Notes under the pieces: generated by a model
Database searches by the model: none
The model's input: only the letters and a program-made list of their open reading frames with translations
What the model was told of the DNA's origin: nothing
Program-made: the position numbers and the translations under genes
Part shown: in pieces, positions 10,036 through 20,173 of the stretch
Numbering within the stretch: the first letter of the stretch is position 1
Layout: each line of letters starts with the position of its first letter
Assembly: GCF_014279655.1 (NCBI RefSeq)
Contig: NZ_CP047946.1
Location: 558,001-622,000, forward strand
Origin: Synechococcus sp. ROS8604
GTDB lineage: Bacteria > Cyanobacteriota > Cyanobacteriia > PCC-6307 > Cyanobiaceae
Length of the DNA stretch: 64,000 nucleotides
Direction: 5' to 3'

Positions 10036-11177
10036 CCCAAAGCGTCAGCGAGGAATCGGTCGACCGGCTGTTCTTCCTGTTCCATCTCGAGAATTCCCGT
10101 GCGGAATTCCTCTTCAAGGCTGCGTCCACTCTCGATTCCTTTGAGCCAACGCATGGCTTGATTCCCTTCTGCGAGAACGACTTCGAGAGGAAGCAAGCAA
10201 GATGCAAGGCCAAGCTCGTGCGCTGCAGGCATCACGGCGTTGATCATGTCCTTGAGCCAGTCACGACATAACCGTTGGCGACCATCACGCCAATCATGCA
10301 ACTGTGCATCGAGGCTATGCCTGGCGGCAGCGGCGTCATTGCGATCGCTGAGCACCATGAGCTGGTCGGCGCTCAGGTCACTTGCCTTGAAGGGGTCGAG
10401 TTGTTCGGGCTCCCGAAGCAACATCAACACGCGCAGTTCCATCAGGGCAGTAATCGCCAGCAGCAGATCTGGATTGGTGACGAGATCGCAGATCCGTAGC
10501 TCGAGCCGGTTGAGGTCAAAGGGCCGCTGTGGACCATTGGGACGGACGGACGTCCATAGATGGCGCACGTTGTGCATGCGCCCCTCCACCAGCTGGATGT
10601 CAGTCCATTCAACGAAATGCTCGAGATCGCGAAACAGGGGGACCTGTTTGGGAGTGAGGGGGAATTGCAGCCAACGTTGTGAATGGGCGCCGGTGATCTG
10701 GCGGTTGAGAAAGGGTGAACTAGCGCTCAGGGCAAGCAGAAGGGCTGCTTCACAACGCACAAGCCGAAGAGCGGGAAATAAATCGGCCGGTTCACTGATC
10801 CCCAAGTTGATATGGATGCTGGCTGTGACGACCGTGGTGCCATAGGTGGCTTCGATCAGGTCGTGATAAGGGTCGTTTGGATTGGATCGTTCAAATCGCG
10901 TGGCATCTCCCAAGGTGAGAGTGCTGCCTGGGAGCAAGGTGAGATCACGTTCTGCAAGCCAAGTCCGTAGGCGCCGGCGGGGGGCTAGAAGGGCTTCTTT
11001 GAGTTTTCCATAATCGGATTCAGGCTCTGTGATGTATTCCAGATTGCGGTGGTCGGGCTCCACGCAAAATTCAGTGAGATCCTGCTTGACCAGCTCTGCT
11101 ACACCAACGTTTTCACCGGTGCTTCGACCGGTGAACAGCTCTACTTCAAATCCTTTGAGTCTGAGTTTTTGGATCAT
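10032..11177 (-). CDS. gshA: Glutamate-cysteine ligase, cyanobacterial (GCS2-like) type
   Basis: 381 aa. Landmarks of the GCS2/plant-cyanobacterial group: [14 protein letters not shown] at the N-terminus, [13 protein letters not shown] (a glutamate-binding Glu region), SIHINLGI and [14 protein letters not shown] followed by the RLELRICD motif that lines the ATP/metal site. It forms gamma-glutamylcysteine, the first step of glutathione synthesis. Starts in a 4-bp overlap with the trpE stop and ends in a 4-bp overlap with ppc, so expression is coupled to both. Confidence 0.88.
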   Translation of the reverse strand: MIQKLRLKGFEVELFTGRSTGENVGVAELVKQDLTEFCVEPDHRNLEYITEPESDYGKLKEALLAPRRRLRTWLAERDLTLLPGSTLTLGDATRFERSNPNDPYHDLIEATYGTTVVTASIHINLGISEPADLFPALRLVRCEAALLLALSASSPFLNRQITGAHSQRWLQFPLTPKQVPLFRDLEHFVEWTDIQLVEGRMHNVRHLWTSVRPNGPQRPFDLNRLELRICDLVTNPDLLLAITALMELRVLMLLREPEQLDPFKASDLSADQLMVLSDRNDAAAARHSLDAQLHDWRDGRQRLCRDWLKDMINAVMPAAHELGLASCLLPLEVVLAEGNQAMRWLKGIESGRSLEEEFRTGILEMEQEEQPVDRFLADALG

Positions 11178-12706
11178 GACTTCGCATCCTCAAGGCAAGC
11201 GAGAGCGGTGAGCATGGCGCGGGCCTTGTTCAGGGTTTCTTGATACTCAGAAGCAGGGTCGGAATCGGCGACGACGCCAGCGCCAGCTTGCACTTGAATC
11301 TTCCACCCCCCCTCAGGGTGAGGACGGACCACCATCGTGCGAATGGTGATAGCCGTGTTGAGAGCGCCGGCTAGATCTACGGAACCGTAGACGCCGGAGT
11401 AAGGCCCTCGAGCATCGGGCTCCAACTGATGGATCAGCTGCATGGCCCTGATTTTTGGCGCGCCGCTCACCGTTCCCGCCGGGAACGAGGCCATCAGCAA
11501 ATCCCAGATGTCTAGTCCTTGAGCCAAGCGTCCTTCAACTTGGCTCACGATGTGCATGACATGGGAGTAGCGCTCGATCACCATCAGCTCCTTGACATCC
11601 ACCGTGCCAGCGGCGCAAACCCGGCCTAGGTCATTGCGGCCAAGGTCAACCAACATCACGTGTTCAGCCCGCTCTTTGGGATCAGCAAGAAGATCCACTT
11701 CAAAATTTCGGTCTTCCAGTTCATTGCGCCCGCGTGGGCGCGTGCCAGCGATGGGCCTCAAGCTGGCACGAATACCTCCCTGGTCTGGTTCTGCCTTGAC
11801 CATCACTTCAGGGCTTGAGCCGATCAGGTACCAGTCCCCGAAATCAAAGAAGGCCATGTAAGGGGATGGATTGACCATCCTCAAGCTCCGGTAGATCTCT
11901 AAGGGTGGCTGCGAGACGCGTGTTTCCAGCCGTTGGCTGATCACGAGCTGGAAGGCGTCTCCTGCGGCGATGTGTTCTTGGGCCGTGGCAACGGCTTGTT
12001 GATAATTGTCTGGGGATCGATTGCTCTCTGTTTCAGGGGTAGGCCTCGCATCAGGCTTCCAGCGCAGGGGACGCACTTGGGGGAGAGGTGATGCCATGCG
12101 GTTTTCAAGCCCATCGATGCGACCCATGGCTTCGTCCCAGGCCTGATCTGCGGTCTTGGCCGCGGCCCTCGTGCTGCTCAAATCTCCGTAAGCCACAGCC
12201 GTGATCAAACGCTTCACTTGATCGATGATCAAGATGCTGTCCATCAGCATCCAAATGCCGTCAGGAGGGGCGTCCTCGTCGGCTTGATGCACGGGAACGC
12301 TGGGTTCAATCCAGCGGATCAGCTCATACCCCCACATGCCATACAACTGGCCAAGGGGTGGCAGCCCTGGGAGAGAGACGGGCTTGTAGGCATTCGTGCA
12401 TTCACGAAGAACGTCGAGGGGATTGCCTTGAAAGCTCTCTTCGTAGCCGTCTCGCCAGCGGCGGGTTAGGGCATTCCCTCTGGCTGAGAGGGTCCATAAA
12501 GGATCACAGGCAATCACACTCCAACGTCCAAGGTTCTCGCCACCTTCGACAGATTCGAGTAAGACCCCAGGCGGGTGGCCTTCACCGACCTTGAGCCAGG
12601 TGGTGAGAGGGGTTTCCAGATCAGCGGGCCAGCTATGGGCTACGGGAATGAAGGTTGCCCCGCAGCGTGCTGCTTCAAAAAAGGCGGAGCGGTCGGGGCA
12701 GAGCAT
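11174..12706 (-). CDS. trpE: Anthranilate synthase component I
   Basis: 510 aa chorismate-utilising enzyme. The N-terminal tryptophan-feedback motif is visible as VLLESVEGGENLGRWS (LLES box), and the C-terminal catalytic half has RPIAGTRPRG, DLGRNDLGRVC, HIVSQVEG and FPAGTVSGAPKIRAM. The LLES box argues for TrpE rather than PabB. It makes anthranilate from chorismate with an amidotransferase partner (TrpG) not present here. ATG start at 12706 is about 47 bp from the psaD stop on the same strand. Confidence 0.93.
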   Translation of the reverse strand: MLCPDRSAFFEAARCGATFIPVAHSWPADLETPLTTWLKVGEGHPPGVLLESVEGGENLGRWSVIACDPLWTLSARGNALTRRWRDGYEESFQGNPLDVLRECTNAYKPVSLPGLPPLGQLYGMWGYELIRWIEPSVPVHQADEDAPPDGIWMLMDSILIIDQVKRLITAVAYGDLSSTRAAAKTADQAWDEAMGRIDGLENRMASPLPQVRPLRWKPDARPTPETESNRSPDNYQQAVATAQEHIAAGDAFQLVISQRLETRVSQPPLEIYRSLRMVNPSPYMAFFDFGDWYLIGSSPEVMVKAEPDQGGIRASLRPIAGTRPRGRNELEDRNFEVDLLADPKERAEHVMLVDLGRNDLGRVCAAGTVDVKELMVIERYSHVMHIVSQVEGRLAQGLDIWDLLMASFPAGTVSGAPKIRAMQLIHQLEPDARGPYSGVYGSVDLAGALNTAITIRTMVVRPHPEGGWKIQVQAGAGVVADSDPASEYQETLNKARAMLTALACLEDAKS

Positions 12707-12753
12707 GAGGAGATTGTCGCAACCGACCGCTAGGCATCATGGCCGAACGCGGG

Positions 12754-13185
12754 TCAGGAGTCGAACGTATTGCGGCCGCTGAACTTAATGTTTGCGGGAT
12801 TGGGATTCGCTCCGATTCTCCTGGGGTTGTGTCCCACCATGGGCCGTCCCTCGTTGACCTTCTCCGAGAAGACACCATCCAATGGATGGAGGAACTCGGT
12901 GTCACCACCAGGGAAGATCCGATAGATCTTGAAGTCTTCGATCCGAGGCTTGAACTTGGTGCGGAGTTGGGTGCCTAAGGCCAAGCACTGTTCTTTGCGG
13001 GCGAAATACATGATGTTTTCGCCAGAAACCATCATCGCGGCTCCGCCTGTGGGCAGTTCAAAGGCTTGCGCGCTTTTGCTGGTCCAGGTGATCGCGTACT
13101 TCTCTTCCGTTTCAGCGGAATTGAGCAGCCCGCCGGTGCTTCCGATGTACTGGGGGAGCTGACCGGTTAAAGCGGATGCTGTCAT
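12754..13185 (-). CDS. psaD: Photosystem I reaction center subunit II (PsaD)
   Basis: 143 aa, typical cyanobacterial length. Contains [20 protein letters not shown], the [11 protein letters not shown] segment, the ferredoxin-docking basic stretch [21 protein letters not shown] and the C-terminal [19 protein letters not shown]. PsaD sits on the stromal side of PSI, binds PsaC and docks ferredoxin. The gene is monocistronic-looking with 93 bp upstream before the histidine kinase stop; trpE follows 47 bp downstream. Confidence 0.98.
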   Translation of the reverse strand: MTASALTGQLPQYIGSTGGLLNSAETEEKYAITWTSKSAQAFELPTGGAAMMVSGENIMYFARKEQCLALGTQLRTKFKPRIEDFKIYRIFPGGDTEFLHPLDGVFSEKVNEGRPMVGHNPRRIGANPNPANIKFSGRNTFDS

Positions 13186-13278
13186 AGCTTTCCTCGGAAT
13201 TCGGCATGCCGTGATGTCAAAAAATTAGCATCGCGGTTCTGCTCTGATCGCCCTTCTGGCCTGGAAGCTTCACACCCG

Positions 13279-14691
13279 TCAACAATGCGGAGATAAAGGG
13301 AAAAATACAGTCAAACCACGATCTCGTCGCTGGGTGAGTCGGCCTCCTAGCCGGGCGAGTAAACGCCGGGTAGCGGTCTGACTGAGCTGCAAACTTCCCG
13401 TGTCTGGATTCCAGCTCAGTACGGGGCCAAGTTGGGCGATGGGTTCTGGACTGGCGCCCTCTTCTCCACGTTCTGCAGGACTCTGGCCATGCAGTTGCAA
13501 CTTGAGACGTGCTCCAGCGGGTTGCAGGGTTAGAACGAGCTGGCTTCCACTGGGAAGACCTCGACTGCAACGGTCGACCAGGCCTCCCAGCATCGGCTCC
13601 AGGCGACTTGGATCGCTGAGAACGTACGGCAGGTTGCTGGCGATGGAAAGACTGAGCTCGATGCCGCGCCGCTGGAGCTGCTGTTCCCAGGAGGGCGTTA
13701 AGAGGCTGATCATGCTGCCGAGATCCGTCTGAGCCAGCACGGAGGGCCTTTCTGGCTGGCGTTGTAGTTCTGCCGCCTGAAAGATCAGGCCAAAGCGGTC
13801 AATTTGTTCGCTGCATTCGGTGTCGATCATCTGAAGGCGCTTGATCGCGGTTTCGGGCAAGTCATTGCGCCTCAACAAGGAGCGGATCAAGGTGCGAATC
13901 GTTGAAAGAGGTGTTCGCACTTCATGGGCGATGGCCTCAAGCAAGGACAACTCCTCATCCACCTTGTTCGCCGCTGAATCTTGTTCACTCGTTTTTTGTG
14001 GGTGCTGTTGGCCCTCGGCAGGAGCTGATGCCGATGCCTGCAAGGTCACGGTGGGAGCCATGCTCGCGAGTCGCACCGCCAGGCTTGGCCAGAACGTTTG
14101 TCCGAGGGCACAGCTGCTTTGCAGAGGGCCGAGCGCTTCGAGGGCTTGATGAAGAGTCAGTGCTTGATCGGGGGCATCCTGTTTCAGCCTTTGTTCAATC
14201 AGCCCAAGCACGGTGCCAAGGGTTTCAGGCTCACTGCGCATGAGCAGCTGCCGTTGGTTTGGTTCTCCATGGAGGGCTAAGGCAATTTGCACCTTGGCTG
14301 TGATCACAACCAACAGCGGGTCGTGGCTGTCCCCCTCATGAAGGGGCAGGTGCCTGAAGGTCGATGCCTGGAGTGACTGGGTGGCTCCTCCCTGGCTGTT
14401 GCCAGCTCTCAAGAGGTCTGCAGGCAGGAGGCTTGTGGTGGGCGAGGTGAGAGCTCCGAGTGCCTGCGGTCCCCAGACCCATCCCTGAAGGCTGTTCAAG
14501 AGCTGGGGTGAATACAGCGCGGGCAAGGGGGCAGCAAGCCAAACGCCAGCAGGGGCTTTTTCGTTCTGTTGAAGCGTTTCCTGAAGCGTTTCCAACGCAG
14601 CCCACCACATCCGCCGCGCCGTTGAGTCATCGGAGCATCCCGCGCTCACGCCCTGGGCCATCTGTTGGTGAATGCTCTGGAGCAACATCAC
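13279..14691 (-). CDS. Sensor histidine kinase with divergent ATP-binding domain
   Basis: 470 aa, no membrane segment seen. A HisKA dimerisation box is clear (EAIAHEVRTPLSTIRTLIRS, phospho-acceptor His near residue 256). The N-terminal 230 residues lack an obvious PAS/GAF signature but have a WWAALETLQETL...VWLAAPLPALY layout seen in cyanobacterial soluble kinases. The catalytic half is degenerate: the expected N-box helix reads MLGGLVDRCSRGLPSGSQLVLTL without the usual Asn, and G-boxes are only hinted at by RLLARLGGRLTQRRDRG. It may be an atypical kinase or a phosphatase-type regulator. Lies just downstream (5 bp) of rodA on the same strand; no response regulator is adjacent. Confidence 0.8.
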   Translation of the reverse strand: MMLLQSIHQQMAQGVSAGCSDDSTARRMWWAALETLQETLQQNEKAPAGVWLAAPLPALYSPQLLNSLQGWVWGPQALGALTSPTTSLLPADLLRAGNSQGGATQSLQASTFRHLPLHEGDSHDPLLVVITAKVQIALALHGEPNQRQLLMRSEPETLGTVLGLIEQRLKQDAPDQALTLHQALEALGPLQSSCALGQTFWPSLAVRLASMAPTVTLQASASAPAEGQQHPQKTSEQDSAANKVDEELSLLEAIAHEVRTPLSTIRTLIRSLLRRNDLPETAIKRLQMIDTECSEQIDRFGLIFQAAELQRQPERPSVLAQTDLGSMISLLTPSWEQQLQRRGIELSLSIASNLPYVLSDPSRLEPMLGGLVDRCSRGLPSGSQLVLTLQPAGARLKLQLHGQSPAERGEEGASPEPIAQLGPVLSWNPDTGSLQLSQTATRRLLARLGGRLTQRRDRGLTVFFPLSPHC

Positions 14692-14695
14692 TGGC

Positions 14696-15967
14696 TCATC
14701 GGTTCAGGGAGCGCTTGGAGCGCCTTGACACCGAAAGACATAGGCCTAAGGCGAGGAAATTCACGACCATGGCGCTTCGGCCGTAACTCATAAACGGAAG
14801 GGGGATGCCAGTCACAGGACCCAGGCCAATGGTCATGAAGATGTTCACGACCACTTGAAACATCAGCATGGTGGCGACACCAATCACCACGAGTGATTCG
14901 AAATCAGAACGGCTTTGCCCTGCCACCTGCAGGAGGCGCCCCATTAAGAGGGCAAATCCGATCACAACGAGCAGCGTTCCTAAGAATCCAGTCTCTTCCC
15001 CAAGGGCACTGAAAATGAAGTCGGTGTGTTGTTCAGGAATAAAGCGCAATTTCGTGAGTTGCCCTTGAAGCAGCCCCATCCCAAACAAGCCACCCGATCC
15101 AATGCCAACGGTGCTTTGCAACAGGTGATAGCCACCCCCGAGGGGGTCTTTGGCCGGGGCCAGAAACAGTACGAGGCGATCACGCTGATAGTCCTGTAAG
15201 CCGTGCATCCACATCCAAGGGGTGACGAGGGCCGCCGCCGATTGCACGATCATCACCAGTGCGAGCGCCACCCGTTTCCAGGGCAATGATCGGTAGGCAA
15301 TGATCATGGTTAAAGGGATCCAGGCCGCGAGTCCCCAGGGGAACAGGCCTGCGAGTAGGGCCGTCGCCAAGGGTGAGAGCAGCAGTACGAGCCACTCAAT
15401 CGGCATGCCAGACCAATAGAGCATCGTGAGAAGCAGCGCTCCAAAAACGAGCGATGTTCCGAGATCAGGCTGGATGAACACCAGCAACCAAGGAATCGAG
15501 ATGATTCCCAGCGGACGCAGCAGATCGACGGGCCGTTCGACAGGGTGCCGATCGAGCACGGCCGCCAGCAAAAGAATGGCCGACAATTTGGCAAACTCGG
15601 ACGGCTGCACGTGCACTCCGCCAATGCTGATCCAGCGTTGAGCGCCGAGCGCAGTGGTGCCGATCAGGCGAACGGCCACCAGGCTGATCACCGTGATGGC
15701 GTAGATCGGAATCAGCAGTGGTTTCAGCCGAAGCAAGGGAAGCCGGGCGAGCACCAGCGCGATCACAACTCCCACGGCAGCCGTGATCCAGTGGTGATAC
15801 CAGTCGGCGTAATCAGCTTGGCGCTGGGTGCTTGCGATCAAGAGACCCGCCACCATGACCATGGCGAGGGGGACACCCCACAACACCGGCTCCTTGAGTC
15901 GCCAGCCTTTGCGGCGGCGGTTGAGAGCGAACAGGCTGTGTTCACGACTCATCGGGCCCATTTTCAT
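14696..15967 (-). CDS. rodA: RodA/FtsW-type SEDS peptidoglycan glycosyltransferase
   Basis: 423 aa, about ten hydrophobic segments. SEDS hallmarks: GAQRWISIGGVHVQPSEFAKLS, WLLVFIQPDLGTS, EQHTDFIFSALGEETGF and the C-terminal GLGPVTGIPLPFMSYGRSAM. RodA polymerises lipid II during cell elongation with a class B PBP partner. RodA rather than FtsW is chosen from the VQPSEFAK loop and GIPLPF motif, with moderate certainty. The gene follows mrp by 2 bp and is followed by the histidine kinase after 5 bp, so all three may be one unit. Confidence 0.9.
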   Translation of the reverse strand: MKMGPMSREHSLFALNRRRKGWRLKEPVLWGVPLAMVMVAGLLIASTQRQADYADWYHHWITAAVGVVIALVLARLPLLRLKPLLIPIYAITVISLVAVRLIGTTALGAQRWISIGGVHVQPSEFAKLSAILLLAAVLDRHPVERPVDLLRPLGIISIPWLLVFIQPDLGTSLVFGALLLTMLYWSGMPIEWLVLLLSPLATALLAGLFPWGLAAWIPLTMIIAYRSLPWKRVALALVMIVQSAAALVTPWMWMHGLQDYQRDRLVLFLAPAKDPLGGGYHLLQSTVGIGSGGLFGMGLLQGQLTKLRFIPEQHTDFIFSALGEETGFLGTLLVVIGFALLMGRLLQVAGQSRSDFESLVVIGVATMLMFQVVVNIFMTIGLGPVTGIPLPFMSYGRSAMVVNFLALGLCLSVSRRSKRSLNR

Positions 15968-15969
15968 GC

Positions 15970-17046
15970 TCAGCTGATCGCTTGAAGGCTGTTGGCAACT
16001 GTCTCAGCCAGCTCTTTGAAGGCCTGTGCACTCACGGAGCTGGGGTGGCTGATGCTGATAGGCCGGCCTTGATCGCCTCCCTCTTGCACAGACATTTCCA
16101 TCGGGATCTGCGCTAAAAGAGGCACGTCGAAGGCGTCCGCCAATGTTTGTCCGCCCCCGGATCCAAACAAGGCATAGCTCCTGTGGGGCTGATCTGGTGG
16201 GATGAAGGCGCTCATGTTCTCAACGACGCCGAGAACCGGGACGCCCATCTGAAGGAACATGGCCAAGCCTCGCCTGGCATCTTGCAACGCCACTTTTTGC
16301 GGCGTGGTCACGATCACCACTCCTGCCATGGGAACGGCCTGGGCCAGGGAAAGTTGGGCATCGCCAGTTCCAGGAGGAAGATCGACAACCAGCACATCGC
16401 GCTCGCTCCAGTCCACCTGATAGAGAAACTGTCGAATAATCCCGTTCAGCATCGGTCCACGCCAGATGACTGGTTGGTTTTCTTCGATCAACAACCCCAT
16501 CGAGACCACGGCGACCCCGCAGCTCTCCAGTGGGATCATCCGCTGCTCATCACCAGAGCCATTGACCTCGGGGCTTTGATCGGCAACTCCAAGCATGATC
16601 GGTGCATTAGGGCCGTAAATATCAGCATCGAGTAAGCCAACACGCAGTCCCTGTTTTGCCAGGGAGCAAGCAAGATTGACCGCCACGGTGCTTTTGCCGA
16701 CGCCTCCTTTCCCACTGCTAACGGCAATGACTTGTTTGACCCCTGGGATGGGCTGGCGTTCGGCTGCTTGGCCATGGCCGGCTTGACCAATGCCACCTTG
16801 AGAAGGAGGGGTGCCTACTTCAATTTGGACGTCCTGAATGGTTTCAAGGGCTAAAAGTCGTTCCCGTGCCTCAGCGACGATCCTGTCCCGTTGGCCTTGG
16901 GCAAAGCCAGGCAGATTGAGACGGAGCACCGCTCGGGGGGGATCCACTCGCACACGATCCAGCCAGCCGAGATCCACAACAGAGCGATTGCTCCCTGCAT
17001 CCACAATCCCTTTAAGTAACTCAGCTGCCTGTTCTGCTATGGCCAT
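15970..17046 (-). CDS. mrp: Mrp/ApbC/NBP35-family iron-sulfur cluster carrier ATPase
   Basis: 358 aa: N-terminal MIP18/DUF59 domain (WLDRVRVDPPRAVLRLNLPGF) followed by a ParA-like P-loop domain with the deviant Walker A SSGKGGVGKSTVAVNL, Walker A' DADIYGPN and Walker B LVVDLPPGTGD. The usual CxxC cluster ligands of bacterial Mrp near the C-terminal third are not evident here (VENMSAFIPPDQ instead of a CxxC-containing stretch), typical of some cyanobacterial members. Acts in Fe-S cluster trafficking, relevant for PSI assembly. Divergent from hemF with 114 bp between starts. Confidence 0.9.
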   Translation of the reverse strand: MAIAEQAAELLKGIVDAGSNRSVVDLGWLDRVRVDPPRAVLRLNLPGFAQGQRDRIVAEARERLLALETIQDVQIEVGTPPSQGGIGQAGHGQAAERQPIPGVKQVIAVSSGKGGVGKSTVAVNLACSLAKQGLRVGLLDADIYGPNAPIMLGVADQSPEVNGSGDEQRMIPLESCGVAVVSMGLLIEENQPVIWRGPMLNGIIRQFLYQVDWSERDVLVVDLPPGTGDAQLSLAQAVPMAGVVIVTTPQKVALQDARRGLAMFLQMGVPVLGVVENMSAFIPPDQPHRSYALFGSGGGQTLADAFDVPLLAQIPMEMSVQEGGDQGRPISISHPSSVSAQAFKELAETVANSLQAIS

Positions 17047-17160
17047 GCATCTGTTGCGTTGGGATGGATCCTAGGGGCGCCGCCCATGACAGTCCTTCAC
17101 ACATGCTTGTCGGGACCGCTGTCAGGCTGAAATGGTCGTTTGATCGTTCATCGCCATTTC

Positions 17161-18246
17161 ATGGTTCGCTCTCTCCTTAAGCGCCTCAAGGGCAAGGTCT
17201 TGCTCTCCTCGGATGCCACTGGGGAGAGACCACCTTCCGATTCCCGCACGCGAGCCAGGGCGCTGGTGCAGGGACTCCAAGATGAAATTTGCGCTGGTCT
17301 CGAGCAACTGGATGGCAGCGCCCATTTTCAGGAGGAGAGTTGGGATCGTCCGGAAGGAGGTGGTGGACGTTCGCGGGTGATGACCGAGGGGCGGGTGTTT
17401 GAGCAGGGAGGGGTGAACTTTTCCGAGGTCCACGGCAAAGAATTGCCACCATCAATCCTCAAGCAGCGTCCTGAGGCCAAAGGGCATCCCTGGTTCGCAA
17501 CCGGAACGTCGATGGTGTTGCACCCTCGCAATCCCTTCATTCCGACCGTTCATTTGAACTATCGCTACTTCGAGGCGGGCCCTGTTTGGTGGTTTGGAGG
17601 GGGTGCCGATCTCACGCCTTTTTATCCGTTCCTCGAGGATGCCCGCCACTTCCACCGAGAGCACCAGCGGGCCTGTGATTCCATCGACCCCAAGCTTTAC
17701 ACCGTGTTTAAGCCTTGGTGCGATGAATATTTCTTCCTGAAGCACCGCCAGGAGACAAGGGGGATCGGGGGGATTTTCTACGACTACCAAGATGGAAGTG
17801 GTCGCCTGTATCGAGGCCAGGACGCAGAGGGACCTGCGGCGCGTCAAGCCGCAGAAATTGGCGCGTGCCCACTGGGTTGGGACCAATTGCACGACCTGGC
17901 GCGCGCTTGTGGACAAGCCTTCTTGCCTGCCTACACCCCGATTGTGGAGAAGCGCAATCCACTCCCCTATGGAGAGAGAGAACGTCAATTTCAGCTCTAC
18001 CGGCGTGGCCGCTACGTGGAATTCAATCTGGTCTGGGATCGGGGCACGATTTTTGGATTGCAGACCAACGGTCGTACGGAATCGATCCTGATGTCTCTTC
18101 CTCCGATGGCACGCTGGCAGTACGGCTATCGAGCCCCTGAAGGATCACGGGAGGAATTGCTCACAGACCTGTTTACCCGTCCGCAGGATTGGTTTGCAGA
18201 TTCGACCCTTGAGGACCGTTGCCGCCCTCATCAGGCGATCGATTAA
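17161..18246 (+). CDS. hemF: Coproporphyrinogen III oxidase, oxygen-dependent
   Basis: 361 aa. Family landmarks: [82 protein letters not shown] and [12 protein letters not shown]. It decarboxylates coproporphyrinogen III to protoporphyrinogen IX using O2, feeding heme, chlorophyll and bilins. ATG at 17161 gives the usual N-terminus; the in-frame TTG at 17140 is less likely. The last ~74 bp overlap the 3' end of the amidase-like gene on the opposite strand. Confidence 0.97.
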   Translation: MVRSLLKRLKGKVLLSSDATGERPPSDSRTRARALVQGLQDEICAGLEQLDGSAHFQEESWDRPEGGGGRSRVMTEGRVFEQGGVNFSEVHGKELPPSILKQRPEAKGHPWFATGTSMVLHPRNPFIPTVHLNYRYFEAGPVWWFGGGADLTPFYPFLEDARHFHREHQRACDSIDPKLYTVFKPWCDEYFFLKHRQETRGIGGIFYDYQDGSGRLYRGQDAEGPAARQAAEIGACPLGWDQLHDLARACGQAFLPAYTPIVEKRNPLPYGERERQFQLYRRGRYVEFNLVWDRGTIFGLQTNGRTESILMSLPPMARWQYGYRAPEGSREELLTDLFTRPQDWFADSTLEDRCRPHQAID

Positions 18247-19072
18247 CGCCTTGCTCCAAGGCATCCACCACACGTAGCGCCAAGCATTCAATGGTTTGGA
18301 GTTGCGTGTTGGGGTCGCGGAGCTTTTGCTCTAAGGGCGGTTCCAGCATTCCAATTTCGAGAATGCCGATTCCCCGCCGTGGCCCGCCTAAACCACCTCG
18401 GAACAGTCTCGGGAAGCGCCCAAAGGCCTTGCCCAGGCTTTCATCAACCGTGTTGAGGGGTCTGTTGATGGCTGGGATGAGGCCTGAGCCGAATCCATAG
18501 GGGCTATAGGCATCGAAATGAATTTCGAGGATGTATTCGCCTTTGGCTGAACGCACCCTCGCCTGCGACCAGTTGGTCTTGGGGTGATTGTCATTCCGGA
18601 TCGTGAGCGCCGGTGGGTTGTAGGCGCTGATATTGAGAGCTCGGGCCTTCCCTTGGCGAACCACGGCCTTTTGAACCTTCAAATTCCAGTACAGCTCGTC
18701 GCGCATGCGTGCATCCATCGGAGCTTGCTTCTTCACTCCAACAGCAAATCCAGGCGTGCCTGCACTGTTCATCCCCTGGGAGTCGGCATGCCCCGCCATG
18801 ACGACTATGGGGGCGTCTTTTGCCATAGGGGTGGTCCCCACCCAACGGCCAGGCTTACGGGTCCTAGCTCCCAGCAACGGGTCAGGGTTGGCTGGAGCTT
18901 GGCAGGCTGATGGCTTAACAAGCGTGCTGTCTGTCTTCGCAGCGGCGCTGTCTGGACTCAAAAGGTTCTGCTCTTTTGCTTGCGTGAGCACCAGGGCGGC
19001 CATGGTCAGCACGGTGACGCCGATCGGGATGGTGACCCGTTTGCGCTGCAGCCAGGCCGGAATGGGGGGCAT
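18173..19072 (-). CDS. N-acetylmuramoyl-L-alanine amidase-like (Amidase_3 fold) protein, membrane-anchored or exported
   Basis: 299 aa. One N-terminal hydrophobic segment ([20 protein letters not shown]) after a basic start suggests a signal anchor. The zinc amidase pattern is recognisable though divergent: [11 protein letters not shown] (first His), ILEIHFDAY (second His) and the terminal catalytic GILEIGML Glu. That argues for a peptidoglycan amidase-like hydrolase in the periplasm. The C-terminus ([14 protein letters not shown]) overlaps hemF antisense by 74 bp. Six bp separate it from the upstream CCB gene, so the two are likely co-transcribed. Confidence 0.7.
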   Translation of the reverse strand: MPPIPAWLQRKRVTIPIGVTVLTMAALVLTQAKEQNLLSPDSAAAKTDSTLVKPSACQAPANPDPLLGARTRKPGRWVGTTPMAKDAPIVVMAGHADSQGMNSAGTPGFAVGVKKQAPMDARMRDELYWNLKVQKAVVRQGKARALNISAYNPPALTIRNDNHPKTNWSQARVRSAKGEYILEIHFDAYSPYGFGSGLIPAINRPLNTVDESLGKAFGRFPRLFRGGLGGPRRGIGILEIGMLEPPLEQKLRDPNTQLQTIECLALRVVDALEQGVNRSPDEGGNGPQGSNLQTNPADG

Positions 19073-19077
19073 GGGTT

Positions 19078-19632
19078 TCAGATGGGGGAGGAGAGCAAAG
19101 AGCCATCGCTGGCGAGTTCAAGGGGTTCGCCTAAAGCCAGCTCGAGGGCGATCAATTCGTCGCGGTGCGCACGAAGCCTGAGGGTGCTTCCTTCTTGGGG
19201 TGCTGGTTCGATCAAACGGATTTGGATGCTTTCCTGACGGGCCGCTCGTCGGCTGTAAACCCAACCGGCGAGGGGCCCAAGCAGGATGAGCGAGAGCGGC
19301 CACCAGCCAAGCGATGGGTTGAGCTCACGCAGCACGAGCCCAAGGCAACCTGCGCCAACCCCGCCGAGAATGGAGAGCAACATCGCTAATGGGTTGCTGG
19401 AGGCCACGCGACCGCGATATTCGAGCAAACAACGCTCTGCATCGCCGCCATCGCGAATCCAACCGCGACTCTCGAGCCACGTGCAGAGTCCTTCCATGAC
19501 TTCAAGCGCGGGCCTTGGGGAGTGCACCTCCACCACGGTGGTGCGATCTTTGCTGGCGGCTCGCAAGAAGAACACGAGTCCAATGGCCAGCAGCAGGGTC
19601 AGCAACAATGTGGATGTCTGTGTGGTTGGCAT
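19078..19632 (-). CDS. Cofactor assembly of complex C subunit B (CCB2/CCB4-like)
   Basis: 184 aa, N-terminal transmembrane segment (LLLTLLLAIGLVFFLRAAS) and a central pair of hydrophobic segments (AMLLSILGGVGAGCLGLVL, PLSLILLGPLAGWVYSRRA). The pattern of FFLRAASKDRTTVV...LCTWLESRGW is that of cyanobacterial/chloroplast CCB proteins, which help attach heme c(i) to cytochrome b6. Identification rests on remembered family features, so it is given with moderate confidence. Confidence 0.72.
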   Translation of the reverse strand: MPTTQTSTLLLTLLLAIGLVFFLRAASKDRTTVVEVHSPRPALEVMEGLCTWLESRGWIRDGGDAERCLLEYRGRVASSNPLAMLLSILGGVGAGCLGLVLRELNPSLGWWPLSLILLGPLAGWVYSRRAARQESIQIRLIEPAPQEGSTLRLRAHRDELIALELALGEPLELASDGSLLSSPI

Positions 19633-19663
19633 CCGCCGCGCTTGGTCTTTTGGCCCACCTGTT

Positions 19664-20065
19664 CTAGGTGGTCACGGGGTCATGTTCGAGGAGCCAGCGC
19701 TGCCATGGTTCCATCAACCGCTCAGCCTCGGCTCTGGCCTCCTCATGGAGATGGAGCATGCGGCGAGGACGGCCGCGGCTTGGACAGCGCTTGCTGTAGC
19801 ACTCGAGCAGTTCTTGCTGATTTAAAAAGTCAACGGCCTGGTGCAGGACGGTTTCAGACACGCGCAACTGTGGATGTTCCCGTTGAAGTCTCTGGAGCAG
19901 TCCAGAGGGATAGCTGTCGTGTTGGAGAAGGCAGGCCAGGATCCAGCACACCGCCAGTTCGAGATCTAAAAACAGTGGTGGTGGTTGCTGAAAATAATGT
20001 TCGATATCGGCCAGGCAGTTGTGAGTGGCGCTGCGACGGTGGAGCATAAAGCCGATTGATCTCAA
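19664..20065 (-). CDS. Winged-helix (PadR-like) cyanobacterial DNA-binding protein
   Basis: 133 aa. The core LELAVCWILACLLQHDSYPSGLLQRL...VSETVLHQAVDFLNQQELLECY resembles a PadR/MarR-type winged helix: helices, a recognition helix around residues 70-85 and a wing containing RGRPRRMLHLHEE. Conserved as a short protein in marine picocyanobacteria as far as I recall. A regulatory role is inference; no target is visible. Lies 31 bp upstream of the CCB gene on the same strand. Confidence 0.6.
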   Translation of the reverse strand: MRSIGFMLHRRSATHNCLADIEHYFQQPPPLFLDLELAVCWILACLLQHDSYPSGLLQRLQREHPQLRVSETVLHQAVDFLNQQELLECYSKRCPSRGRPRRMLHLHEEARAEAERLMEPWQRWLLEHDPVTT

Positions 20066-20173
20066 GTTGGTCTAGCTCGGTCTCGGTTTGATTTTCAAGC
20101 CGCGAATGGGAAAACATTCCGCGTGCGGACAGGAGGTCAAAGTGGTGAGCTGAGTCCCCACTTCTCTGTTGCC

